From Candidatus Woesearchaeota archaeon (GTDB taxonomy: Archaea > Nanobdellota > Nanobdellia > Woesearchaeales > UBA525): a stretch of DNA of 15,091 nucleotides. A model generated the notes under the pieces. It did no database searches. It was not told where the DNA came from and was given only the letters and a program-made list of their open reading frames with translations. Shown one piece after another: positions 1-7,196 of this stretch. The DNA lies in assembly GCA_013331575.1 (NCBI GenBank), contig DUGD01000099.1, positions 3,358-18,448 of the forward strand. The letters run 5' to 3'. The translations under genes were made by a program, and so were the position numbers. The stretch's first letter is position 1, and each line of letters starts with the position of its first letter.

Positions 1-1295
1 ACCCTGCCATCTTCCCGACAGGCAACCTGCCCGACGGTCTGGGTCCGCGCGAGCAGAAAGTGTACGATCTCATCGTCAAGCGTTTCATGGCCACCTTCGG
101 CGAAGAGGCGGTGCGCGAGACAAGCACGGTCACCATAATAATAGCGAGCGAGAAGTTCCTGCTGCGCGGCACGCGCACGGTCGAGCGCGGCTGGCATACG
201 CTCTACGCTCCGTATGTGGACCTCAAGGAGGAGGAGTTGCCCGGCTTCGCGAGGGGACAGGATGTCAGTTATACGCAACTCCACATGATCAAGAAACAGA
301 CGCAGCCGCCGCGCCGGTACACGCCCGCCAGTCTCGTGAACGAACTCGAGAAGAGAGGCCTCGGCACGAAAGCGACGCGCGCGGAGATAGTCGAGTCGCT
401 CGTCAAACGCAACTACGTCAAGGGACAGAAATCGTTCGAGGCGACAGAGCTCGGCATCAAGATAGCGGACATCCTAGAGCAAGCGGTCCCCGAGATCCTC
501 GATGAAGAACTCACGCGGCACTTCGAGGAGGAGCTCGAGCAGATCCGCGGTGGCGAGAAGAAAGGCGAAGAGGTGCTCGACGAGGCGAAAGTCGAGCTCA
601 CCAAGATACTCACGAAGTTCAAGAAAGGGGAGAAGAAGACGGGAGAGAGTCTGATAGGCGCGCAGCAAATAGAGCGGGACATCCAAGAGACGCTCTTCCC
701 ATGCCCCGTCTGCAAAGAGGGCACGCTCAAGATACGCTTCTCGCCCAAGACCAAGAGCCGTTTCGTGGGCTGCGACAAGTATCCTGATTGCTCGTTTACA
801 ACACCCATCTCGAGAGGGGGGCTCGCGAAACCGGCGGACAAACCGTGCGAATCGTGCGGTACGCCGATGCTCATGACTATCATGAAGGGCAGGCCGCCGC
901 GCATCGAGTGCATCAACCCCGCGTGTCCTGTACGTATGCAGGCGAATATCGTGCAGATGAAGATGGCCGAGGCGCAAGGCGAAGGCAAGCTCTGCGATGT
1001 CTGCAAACAAGGCCATATGAAACTGCGCAGCGGACGTTTCGGCATGTTCCTCGGCTGCGATCGCTACCCCGAGTGCAAGACGATCATCAATATCCCGAAA
1101 TCGAAAGAAGACGCCGCGGAGACGGAGCGGAAGAAGGCGCTCGCGAAAGAGGCAGGCGAAGGAAAACCGTGCCCGAAATGCAACGAAGGAGTGCTCAAGT
1201 TCCGCCAGTCAGCGCGCGGACCGTTCCTCGGATGCAGCCGTTATCCGCAGTGCAAGACCCTCGTACAGATCGAGGAGAAAATCGAGGATAAGTAG
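1..1295 (+). CDS. topA: DNA topoisomerase IA, C-terminal part (5' end outside window)
   Basis: The frame is open from base 3 and begins mid-gene with PAIFPTGNLPDG, so the N-terminal TOPRIM domain and the active-site tyrosine lie upstream of the window. Counting from the valine codon at 60, residues 87-120 (YTPASLVNELEKRGLGTKAT and the following RAEIVESLVKRNYV) form the conserved topoisomerase IA core motif in its archaeal 'GTKATRA' version. The core is followed by a charged helical stretch (about 150-195) and four C4 zinc ribbons: C215/C218/C238/C244, C263/C266/C284/C289, C312/C315/C333/C339 and C371/C374/C392/C398. The ribbons bind single-stranded DNA in this family. The enzyme relaxes negative supercoils by single-strand passage. 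Its stop is 13 bases from the convergent Lrp gene. The assignment is firm; only the missing N-terminus is unseen. Confidence 0.96.
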   Translation, partial: PAIFPTGNLPDGLGPREQKVYDLIVKRFMATFGEEAVRETSTVTIIIASEKFLLRGTRTVERGWHTLYAPYVDLKEEELPGFARGQDVSYTQLHMIKKQTQPPRRYTPASLVNELEKRGLGTKATRAEIVESLVKRNYVKGQKSFEATELGIKIADILEQAVPEILDEELTRHFEEELEQIRGGEKKGEEVLDEAKVELTKILTKFKKGEKKTGESLIGAQQIERDIQETLFPCPVCKEGTLKIRFSPKTKSRFVGCDKYPDCSFTTPISRGGLAKPADKPCESCGTPMLMTIMKGRPPRIECINPACPVRMQANIVQMKMAEAQGEGKLCDVCKQGHMKLRSGRFGMFLGCDRYPECKTIINIPKSKEDAAETERKKALAKEAGEGKPCPKCNEGVLKFRQSARGPFLGCSRYPQCKTLVQIEEKIEDK

Positions 1296-1308
1296 TCATT
1301 TGACATAG

Positions 1309-2337
1309 TCATTTCTTGTTGTGCGCAATGCTGTGTGTATCGCCGGATGCCCGCCATGTGTACTTGTGCTCCTTGTACGCGATGAGTGTCTCGTAGCTCT
1401 TGATGAGGTCGCCGAACCGGACTCGTAGGTCTCCGATGCTCGTGTGGAAATCCGACGGGTTCTTGCTGATGATGTAGATGATCATGTCGAGCGAGCCTAT
1501 GGTGCGTGCAGCCCAGATGACTGCCGCATGGTTGCGCAAGTACGATGCGAGCGTCCGTTCGCGCTTCGCATCGCGCGCCTGGAGTCGCAGGAGCACTGCG
1601 TGCATCGAGTATCCGAGCGCGCCGTAGTTGATGATGGGCCTGAATTCGACTATGACGCCTTCATCCTGCAATCTGCGCATGCGATACGAGACCTGGTCGC
1701 GCGAGAGCTTGGTGTGCGCCATGATATCCAGTATGGAGCTATCTGCGTTCTCGCCTATGGCCATGAGCAGGCGAGTGTCCACCTCATCGAGCGCGAATGG
1801 CTCTTTGCATTCTTCCGTCCTCCCGATGCGGTCCTTCCCGATGCCGGGGAAGATGCGGGCCGGAAGCGAGGTGCCTGCGACCGGCGCGATAATCATCGAG
1901 AATTGCTCGTCTTGAGCACGCGGGAACTCCTGCATGAGCGCGCTGCGGAAATCGTCGAACTCCTGCGGTGTCCTTGTGGCCACCGCTATCTCGTAATCCC
2001 ATTTCCCGAGGTATTGGAGCACCGCGTTCACTTCATGGCGTGATTGGAGAAACCGCACGAGCGCGGTCTCGGTCTTCGCGTCCGGCGGATGCATGGAGAG
2101 GAAGATGTGGTACGATGTGAGGCCGAGACGTGAGAACGATATGACTGTGCGTGCGCCGAGGAGCACATTCTGCTCGCGTAGCCGTGCGATGCGGTATTTT
2201 ACTCCTTCAGGGCTCAAGCCCACCTTGCGCGCGATGTCCGTGTATGGCTTACGAGCGTTTTCCGATAGCGCGAGCAGGATGCGTTTATCCTTCACATCGA
2301 GCGCGACAGGCGATCCTTCCTGAACAAGCACATACAT
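1309..2337 (-). CDS. Tandem Lrp/AsnC-family transcriptional regulator
   Basis: This 342-residue protein contains two Lrp/AsnC units in one chain. The first winged HTH is at about 15-60 (DVKDKRILLALSENARKPYT, then IARKVGLSPEGVKYRIARLR) and is followed by an alpha/beta domain to about 150. The second HTH is at about 183-232 (LDEVDTRLLMAIGENADSSI, then KLSRDQVSYRMRRLQDEGVI) and is followed by another alpha/beta RAM-like domain to about 325. Ordinary Lrp proteins are about 150 residues with one unit, so this looks like an internal duplication. The ATG at 2337 lies about 25 nt downstream of an AT-rich TATA-like tract (2355-2370), which suggests a leaderless or nearly leaderless mRNA. It is divergent from the hydrolase gene at 2432. 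No effector can be inferred. Confidence 0.9.
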   Translation of the reverse strand: MYVLVQEGSPVALDVKDKRILLALSENARKPYTDIARKVGLSPEGVKYRIARLREQNVLLGARTVISFSRLGLTSYHIFLSMHPPDAKTETALVRFLQSRHEVNAVLQYLGKWDYEIAVATRTPQEFDDFRSALMQEFPRAQDEQFSMIIAPVAGTSLPARIFPGIGKDRIGRTEECKEPFALDEVDTRLLMAIGENADSSILDIMAHTKLSRDQVSYRMRRLQDEGVIVEFRPIINYGALGYSMHAVLLRLQARDAKRERTLASYLRNHAAVIWAARTIGSLDMIIYIISKNPSDFHTSIGDLRVRFGDLIKSYETLIAYKEHKYTWRASGDTHSIAHNKK

Positions 2338-2431
2338 ATCTATGTTATTTCGTATTATATTATATATTTTTCCTAATTAACGAAAATTTTATCTGAGTTA
2401 TTTCTTATTATCGGACACCCCTCCCGTTGTC
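2338..2431. promoter_or_regulatory. Divergent promoter region between Lrp-type regulator and MBL hydrolase
   Basis: This 94-base region separates two divergent start codons and is far more AT-rich than its surroundings. On the minus strand, ATATATAATATAATA (within 2355-2370) is TATA-like and about 25 nt from the regulator's ATG. On the plus strand a weaker TTATTTCTTATTAT tract (about 2398-2411) lies about 25 nt before the hydrolase ATG at 2432. Neither gene has a clear SD, which fits leaderless transcripts. Autoregulation by the Lrp protein is usual in the family but no operator was identified here. Confidence 0.5.
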
Positions 2432-3265
2432 ATGGCAACGATAACATTCAGAGGAGTCCGGGGTTCATACCCGGTCGCCGACCCGCGCATGGCGGGCTAC
2501 GGCGGCAACACCACATGCGTCCAAGTGGATACAGGACGCGAACGCGTCTATATCGACGCAGGCAGCGGCATGATGCCGCTCGACGCGGCGAAGGATCGCG
2601 ATATGCACCACGTGTTCCTGACGCACTACCACTGGGACCACATCATGGGGCTGCCCTATTTCGGGCCGCTCTATGCCGCGGGCCAGCGTGTGACACTCTA
2701 CGGCGAGCGGAAGCCCTGCGCACGGGAGAACGGCATGGCAGGCCCCCGTGATGCGCTGCTCAAGCAGCTGGGCGCGCCGTACTTCCCGCTCGATGTTCCC
2801 AACATCAAGGCGAAGCTCGAGGAGCGTGTGATAGCGCCGTACGAAGCGGTACCGCTCGATGGTATGACGATGGTGGCGATGCGGCTGCGCCACCCGCAGC
2901 AGAGCTTGGGTTACGTCGCTGTCTTCGATGACGGCACTCGGGCGGCGTTCGTCTGGGATCACGAGTATGGCGATCGAGAGATAGATGACACTCTTGAGCA
3001 GATGGTCCGTGGAGCGGATGTCCTTGTCATGGATGCGACATACACCGTGCCTGAATACGATAGCGGCCGCAAGGGCTGGGGGCATTGCACGAACGTGTAC
3101 GCTGCCACGCTCGCCGCCCGTGCTGGCGTGGGTAAGCTCGTGCTCACGCATCACGATCCGCGCCACACCGACGGGGATATCGATGAGATGGTGTGGGAAG
3201 CGCAGAAGATATTCCGGAACACGACCGGCGCGAGAGAAGGCGTCGTCATGAGTGTTAGACGATAA
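2432..3265 (+). CDS. Metallo-beta-lactamase-fold metal-dependent hydrolase
   Basis: This 277-residue protein opens with ITFRGVRGSYPV and YGGNTTCVQVDTG, typical of the PhnP / RNase Z / class-II cAMP phosphodiesterase-like branch of the superfamily. The metal-binding signature is THYHWDH (H65, H67, D69, H70). Further likely ligands are H154, D201 (VLVMDATYT) and H240/H241 (LVLTHHDPRH). H218 sits in the conserved GWGHCT segment. The substrate is unknown; relatives cleave phosphodiester bonds, so a nucleotide or phosphonate ester is possible. The ATG at 2432 has no SD, and the 94-base divergent promoter precedes it. It may be regulated by the neighbouring Lrp-type protein, though that is inferred from position only. 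Confidence 0.9.
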   Translation: MATITFRGVRGSYPVADPRMAGYGGNTTCVQVDTGRERVYIDAGSGMMPLDAAKDRDMHHVFLTHYHWDHIMGLPYFGPLYAAGQRVTLYGERKPCARENGMAGPRDALLKQLGAPYFPLDVPNIKAKLEERVIAPYEAVPLDGMTMVAMRLRHPQQSLGYVAVFDDGTRAAFVWDHEYGDREIDDTLEQMVRGADVLVMDATYTVPEYDSGRKGWGHCTNVYAATLAARAGVGKLVLTHHDPRHTDGDIDEMVWEAQKIFRNTTGAREGVVMSVRR

Positions 3266-3274
3266 TTAGTTATA

Positions 3275-3420
3275 CGCAATAATGGAGGAGCAACATGGTG
3301 TTCAATCTCGGCGGATCATGGCGGGATGAGATGTCCTCCACCAGTGCAAACAAGCAACGAAACGATAATGTTAAGCGCAATAATCGGGCTCCTGCCCGGA
3401 GGGAGAATATGGTATTCAAG
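3275..3420 (+). repeat. Imperfect direct repeat of a translation-start region
   Basis: CGCAATAAT occurs at 3275-3283 and again at 3376-3384. Each copy is followed by a purine-rich SD and then ATGGT(G/A)TTCAA (3295 and 3409). The downstream copy carries about 13 extra bases between CGCAATAAT and the ATG. The two copies thus look like a duplicated ribosome-binding site and start codon within one gene. Confidence 0.5.
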
Positions 3421-4107
3421 AGCGATACGTGGGCATTGCCCGAGAACTACACGAGCCACGCTGCACGACCTGCACCGAGGTCTATCGTCACACGAGAGTA
3501 CGTAGTACGGCCTGAGTACCGCCCTGTGCAGCCATCGAGAACAGCAGGCCCTGCCAGGCAACCCGGCGACATCGTCGCGCTTGTGCGCGACCACATCGAA
3601 CGCTTGCCGATGATATCTGATGAAGCGCTCTCCGTGAACGCTATCGATGGTAGGATGCTCGTCCGTTATCCTCTCAATGAACGCGCATTCGATGTGTATG
3701 TTGGTCTGCCGTTCACGAAAGGCGTCACCGAACGCGGTACGGGACGCACGCAGCTCCTGCTCAACACGCCGGTCCACCATATCGACGCGATGCAAGGCCA
3801 GTTCGAGGGCGTCTGGCGGGTAGGCGAGACGAAAGTGTACGGTGACACTATCCGTTGGATCAACGTGGGGGATACGAAGACCGGGTTCGTCGGTCTCGAT
3901 TACAACCCGACAGCGTCGCAGGAAGATGGCGTGGCGCGCAGCGTCGATGAGGTCAAGTTCCTCGCGCGCACGCTCGCGCAGTTCGGCTATGATGGAGCGA
4001 AGCGCTTGTTCCTGCTCAAACCTCCGTATGTACACGAGAGCGACGACGGCAAGACGCTACGCGCACAGGGCTACTCGACGATAGATGATTACGCGCGCAG
4101 ACCCTGA
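3295..4107 (+). CDS. Hypothetical protein with basic low-complexity N-terminus
   Basis: I do not recognise this 270-residue protein. Residues 1-90 are rich in Arg, Asn, Pro and Ser and look disordered; residues about 92-268 look like one folded alpha/beta domain with an aromatic and glycine-rich middle (DVYVGLPFTKGV, GFVGLDYNP). No signal peptide or membrane segment is visible. The ATG at 3295 has a strong SD, GGAGGAG at 3284-3290. A second in-frame ATG at 3409 (M39) also has a strong SD, GGAGGGA at 3398-3404, and begins with the similar peptide MVFK instead of MVFN. A 232-residue form starting at M39 is therefore possible. It lies 29 bases downstream of the hydrolase gene and may be cotranscribed with it. 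Confidence 0.75.
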   Translation: MVFNLGGSWRDEMSSTSANKQRNDNVKRNNRAPARRENMVFKSDTWALPENYTSHAARPAPRSIVTREYVVRPEYRPVQPSRTAGPARQPGDIVALVRDHIERLPMISDEALSVNAIDGRMLVRYPLNERAFDVYVGLPFTKGVTERGTGRTQLLLNTPVHHIDAMQGQFEGVWRVGETKVYGDTIRWINVGDTKTGFVGLDYNPTASQEDGVARSVDEVKFLARTLAQFGYDGAKRLFLLKPPYVHESDDGKTLRAQGYSTIDDYARRP

Positions 4108-4112
4108 TATCG

Positions 4113-5111
4113 CTATGGGTGTGTAATGGCTACGCCGTCAACAGTGCAACCATCGAATATAATGGAGAATTTCTTCTTTAGGAGTGCATTGAAGAGATCA
4201 TTGAAATTATCTTTGCCGGTTTGTAGCCGTTTTCCTTCCTCAGTCATCTCTTTGTATTTTTTCTCCAATCCTGTGGTGAGGTCTATCGGGTATATGGAGT
4301 CTTCCGTTATAAACATGTAATCCATTATCCGTATATTGCTGGTGAGGGTTCCCCTATTATGGTTGAATAAAACATCTTTCTCGATAGGGATCAGTATGCC
4401 CGGTCCGTAGCGATGCTGAAGGAGATGTTGTACGACACTCAACGTTGCAAAACGATCTTTGAACGTCTTGAGCATAATTCTCTCGAAATCTCCTCCCACC
4501 CGCATAGTGGTAGGGAGGTACTGCGGTATTTTTTCAAATTCATGAGGTGTGTCGAATCTACCGTCGTGTTGTTCGCAGTGCAACGCCATCATGACGCTCG
4601 CGTAATGGAAGATACTCTCAAAATCCCATCTTTCTGGTCGGATACTGTGGCCTTCGCGAAAGGCTGTGTTTGCACTTGATAAGAACATCCCTGTGAGACT
4701 TGCCATCTGTAGCGATATCTCATGGTTATATCCCAATTTGCTATTCTGCGGGTCGTACGCTGTATGATACTTTAGATTGTGGAGTATGGCGTATTCAACG
4801 GCTGAAAAGAAGAACGCGTAGCTCACCGTTATATTGATATCTTCGTTAGGCGTGTCGTGGCGGGTGCCGAAAAGTGTCCTTACGAGTTTTGTCGCACGAT
4901 ATATGTCTGGGTGTATGATATCAATTATCTCTTCGTATGTTATTGGCGCCGTTATATGCTCTAGCAGTATATGTTTATTGCAAGGATCTTCAGGCGTGAT
5001 AAAGAGCCCGTCCTTCACTGTCAAAGAGAGCGTCTCCTTTCCGAAATACTCATGGAGTCTCCTGTTCGCTTTCTTAAAATGCCTCCATTCGAAATATTGC
5101 ACGAGTCCCAT
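4113..5111 (-). CDS. Orphan hypothetical protein, AT-richer than neighbours
   Basis: This 332-residue protein matches nothing I recognise. It appears soluble and mostly helical, with aromatic/His-rich stretches such as YAFFFSAVEYAILHNLKYHT. Near the C-terminus, D264 (MDYMFITEDSIYPIDLTTGL) precedes IYPIDLTTG (D277), which resembles the YPIEVKSG strand of PD-(D/E)XK nuclease folds but lacks the lysine. A nuclease relationship is therefore only a weak guess. Codon use is visibly richer in A/T than in adjacent genes, suggesting separate ancestry or transfer. The ATG at 5111 has only a weak purine tract (GAAGGACAG). The stop lies 5 bases from the stop of the convergent plus-strand gene. Confidence 0.7.
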   Translation of the reverse strand: MGLVQYFEWRHFKKANRRLHEYFGKETLSLTVKDGLFITPEDPCNKHILLEHITAPITYEEIIDIIHPDIYRATKLVRTLFGTRHDTPNEDINITVSYAFFFSAVEYAILHNLKYHTAYDPQNSKLGYNHEISLQMASLTGMFLSSANTAFREGHSIRPERWDFESIFHYASVMMALHCEQHDGRFDTPHEFEKIPQYLPTTMRVGGDFERIMLKTFKDRFATLSVVQHLLQHRYGPGILIPIEKDVLFNHNRGTLTSNIRIMDYMFITEDSIYPIDLTTGLEKKYKEMTEEGKRLQTGKDNFNDLFNALLKKKFSIIFDGCTVDGVAITHP

Positions 5112-5149
5112 GTTCTGTCCTTCGTTTTCAGATCATCGATACTGATATG

Positions 5150-5175
5150 GAAAAGAAGAATTGAAAAAAAGAATG
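5150..5175 (-). terminator. T-rich archaeal terminator after DUF4349-like gene
   Basis: On the minus strand the bases after the 5177 stop read as T-rich runs (a T7 run, then TTCTTCTTTTC), the usual form of an intrinsic archaeal terminator. It separates the DUF4349-like gene from the orphan gene starting at 5111. Confidence 0.5.
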
Positions 5176-5176
5176 C

Positions 5177-6061
5177 TCACGCGTTCTTGCGCCTGAACAG
5201 CTTCCAGACGAGCGCGACCAATCCTGCTGCTATTGCCCACGGTAGCACCGCGAACACGACGTAGAACAGCGTGTTGACGCTCTCCACGAGCGTTCGCCAG
5301 AGCGCGCTGAATTTCGCGAGCGCGACGTTCATGTACTCGCTCGGTTTCTCGTTGAGATAGAGCGATACGGTTGAGTATTCGACGCGTTCGCCCATCTGGG
5401 AGGTCTGTTCTTGCAGGTATGCGACGCGGCGTTCCTGGTCGAAGATCTTGTCCGAGAGCTGTATCTTGTCCTGGACGATGGTCGCGTCGTCGAGCATCTT
5501 GTTGTAGCGGACGAGGCGTGCCTCTTCCACGGCAAGCTCGGTCTTGAGATCAAGCACCTCTCCCGTTATGTCTTGCGTGTTCTCGTTGAAGTTCTTGACT
5601 TCGCCGAGTCCTTTGAGCTGCGCAATGACTGTGTCGTACTTCTCGACTGGCACTTTCAGTTGGTACGATCCTTGTCGGTACTCCTTGCTGGGTTCTCCGT
5701 ATTTCTGCACGTTCTCGCTGAGGATGATGCTCTTCGATGACCCGATGATGCCTTTGAGGTTCGTCGCCGCAGTATCGAATGTACCTCGTGTTATCTCTGC
5801 GGAGAGGCTTGCGCTCTTCGTGAGGATGCGGTTCTCCTCTCCTGGCGCGAAGTCTCCTTCGCTTGGGGTTGGCGGGTAGTATCCGCTGTTGTAGCGTGCG
5901 CTGTCGTACGATGCTCCGGCGTATTCCATCGACTTGCTCATGCTGGAGGTGCCTACGCGCATCACCGAGCTGCCGCTCGTGACGACTATCAGTAGCAGGA
6001 GGACGATGGCGATGAGCAGCCAGTTCTCCTTGATCTTGTTGAGTTGTTCTTTGAATCCCAT
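5177..6061 (-). CDS. DUF4349-like membrane protein with coiled coil
   Basis: This 294-residue protein has an N-terminal membrane segment (about 14-30, NWLLIAIVLLLLIVVTSG), an external domain, and a C-terminal membrane segment (about 262-287) ending in the basic tail KLFRRKNA. The order of features matches DUF4349: an 'ILTKSASLSAEITRGTFDTA' strand region, 'QGSYQLKVPVEKYDTVIAQL', then a helical coiled coil (about 165-220, with VLDLKTELAVEEARLVRYNK) and 'VEYSTVSLYLNE'. The molecular role of this family is unknown; a membrane-bound scaffold is a reasonable guess. The start at 6061 is supported by the SD AGGTGAT (6067-6073), 5 nt from the ATG, and by a TATA box further upstream. Confidence 0.85.
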   Translation of the reverse strand: MGFKEQLNKIKENWLLIAIVLLLLIVVTSGSSVMRVGTSSMSKSMEYAGASYDSARYNSGYYPPTPSEGDFAPGEENRILTKSASLSAEITRGTFDTAATNLKGIIGSSKSIILSENVQKYGEPSKEYRQGSYQLKVPVEKYDTVIAQLKGLGEVKNFNENTQDITGEVLDLKTELAVEEARLVRYNKMLDDATIVQDKIQLSDKIFDQERRVAYLQEQTSQMGERVEYSTVSLYLNEKPSEYMNVALAKFSALWRTLVESVNTLFYVVFAVLPWAIAAGLVALVWKLFRRKNA

Positions 6062-6066
6062 GGTGG

Positions 6067-6110
6067 ATCACCTGTGTTGAGTCCTGGACGGGTGATATAT
6101 AAACCCTTTC
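6067..6110 (-). promoter_or_regulatory. BRE/TATA promoter and SD of the DUF4349-like gene
   Basis: On the minus strand a CGAAAGG BRE-like element precedes TTTATATATC (about 6093-6103), giving an expected start about 25 nt downstream near 6070. The SD AGGTGAT at 6073-6067 follows at once, so the leader is very short. Confidence 0.6.
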
Positions 6111-6146
6111 GAGGCTTCCACGACGGTAGAACGTATCGATCGACCC

Positions 6147-6161
6147 GTTTACTATTTAAAC
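6147..6161 (+). promoter_or_regulatory. TATA-like promoter of the dph2 fragment
   Basis: TTTACTATTTAAACG lies about 27 nt upstream of the ATG at 6183, the spacing expected of a leaderless archaeal mRNA. The promoter of the broken gene therefore seems intact. Confidence 0.45.
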
Positions 6162-6182
6162 GAAGAGAGACTACTCTTGTCT

Positions 6183-6458
6183 ATGCGCCGTATTGAGAAT
6201 GAGACATACGATCTACAGTTAGATGGTGCTATCGAGGATATCAAGAAAAACAACGCGAAAATGGTCCTCATCCAGCTCCCTGACGGGCTCAAGCCGTTCG
6301 CGGACAAGATACATGATGAGCTCACTACCTCTTGTCCCGGTGTGACGTTCGTCTATTGGGCGGATTCCTGTTTTGGTGCGTGCGACGCACCGCTCCATGT
6401 CCGGCACCTTGGCTTCGACATGCTCATCGCGTTCGGTCATTCGCCGTGGCGGTCATAA
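6183..6458 (+). pseudogene. dph2: 5' fragment of diphthamide synthase subunit Dph2
   Basis: The 91 residues read as the first domain of archaeal Dph2: YDLQLDGAIEDI, VLIQLPDGLKPFADKI, then ADSCFGACDAPL and LIAFGHS. Intact Dph2 is about 320-350 residues. It binds a [4Fe-4S] cluster through three cysteines, one per domain, and transfers the aminocarboxypropyl group of S-adenosylmethionine to a histidine of elongation factor 2. Here only the first cluster cysteine (C63 in DSCFGACD) remains. The reading ends right after the conserved GHS with PWRS and a stop, so domains 2 and 3 are absent. The fragment overlaps the convergent PIN toxin stop by 6 bases. I chose the ATG at 6183 over the TTG at 6177 because of the TATA spacing. 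It cannot work alone; a complete copy may exist elsewhere. Confidence 0.8.
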
Positions 6459-6839
6459 TATCTGTAGCAGTTCTTTTGTGGTTATGATGTTTGTATTGCA
6501 CCTTCGCAATTGACTATCGTTGCTCCAGAGCGGGCAGTTGAGCGCGATGGAGAGCGCGACATACGCAGTGTCGTCCTCATCTGAACAGGATGCTTTGTGA
6601 AGGTGTTGGGTGAGGGTGTCATCCGGGATAGTGTGGATGATGGTCTTGCATCGTCGGAGAAATTCTTCCATGTCTTGTCGATGCGTTTTCGCCGATATCT
6701 CATCGATGTGCCGTTCAAGTTCTACTAATAGGTATTCTGGTGCGTAGAGTTCCATGTCTGATCCGCATATGATGTTCGCCGTTGGCCCATTGGCGATGAG
6801 CGCCGCAAAGAGTATGTTCGCATCAATGACGAGCCGCAT
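6453..6839 (-). CDS. PIN-domain ribonuclease, VapC-like toxin
   Basis: This 128-residue protein has the PIN-domain layout: VIDANILFAALI with D6, LLVELER with E40, SDEDDTAYVALSIAL with D90 and nearby acids, and LWSNDSQLR with D108. These four acidic positions bind the Mg2+ used to cleave RNA. Length and context (a small ribbon-helix-helix gene 32 bases upstream on the same strand) fit the toxin of a VapBC-type toxin-antitoxin module. No SD is evident before the ATG at 6839. The stop overlaps the end of the truncated dph2 gene. The RNA target is unknown. Confidence 0.87.
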   Translation of the reverse strand: MRLVIDANILFAALIANGPTANIICGSDMELYAPEYLLVELERHIDEISAKTHRQDMEEFLRRCKTIIHTIPDDTLTQHLHKASCSDEDDTAYVALSIALNCPLWSNDSQLRRCNTNIITTKELLQIL

Positions 6840-6871
6840 TGTGGTGGGGTGCTGCCATTCTTCATATGCGT

Positions 6872-7111
6872 TTAGCGCTTTTTTTCGTGGATTTTCCGGT
6901 AATGCTCGCCGACTTTTTTATTCACAGCCCGTCCGAGCCGGATGGCGTCCTCTTCGGTCATGGTGCTGTCTTTTGCGAACTCCTTGAAGAATTCGAGGTT
7001 GGAGAGCTGTTTCTCGAATGCGTTCCTCGCGACTGCGCTCCAGTTGATGATGTCTTGCTCGTCCATGCGACGTTTGAGGTCGTCGGGGACTTGGACGGTG
7101 ATGGTGGGCAT
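6872..7111 (-). CDS. Ribbon-helix-helix antitoxin, VapB-like
   Basis: This 79-residue protein begins with a ribbon-helix-helix: a beta strand (TITVQVPDDLKRRMDE) followed by NWSAVARNAFEKQL. A charged C-terminal helix (DAIRLGRAVNKKVGEHYRKI) would wrap and neutralise the PIN toxin. Antitoxins of this type also bind their own operator as dimers. The ATG at 7111 lies about 25 nt downstream of a TATA box, with a perfect palindrome in between, so the gene is probably leaderless and self-repressed. The toxin gene follows after 32 bases. Confidence 0.88.
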   Translation of the reverse strand: MPTITVQVPDDLKRRMDEQDIINWSAVARNAFEKQLSNLEFFKEFAKDSTMTEEDAIRLGRAVNKKVGEHYRKIHEKKR

Positions 7112-7112
7112 A

Positions 7113-7142
7113 CTACACAGAAAACTGTGTAGATATATAAAT
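7113..7142 (-). promoter_or_regulatory. TATA box and palindromic operator of the toxin-antitoxin pair
   Basis: The perfect inverted repeat CTACACAGAAAACTGTGTAG occupies 7113-7132: two 8-base arms and a 4-base spacer. It ends one base before the antitoxin ATG. The minus-strand TATA element TTTATATAT abuts it (about 7133-7142). A ribbon-helix-helix dimer bound here would block the transcription start site, giving autorepression. Confidence 0.75.
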
Positions 7143-7196
7143 ATTGTGTTGATGATTGATCCGTACGGTTGCTTTCCGTGGAGACCTTAAGAGATT

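Noticed and set aside
413..1045. Long antisense open frames opposite topoisomerase IA
   Set aside because: They arise from the GC-rich codon pattern of topA, have no SD or recognisable motifs, and lie fully within a confident gene.
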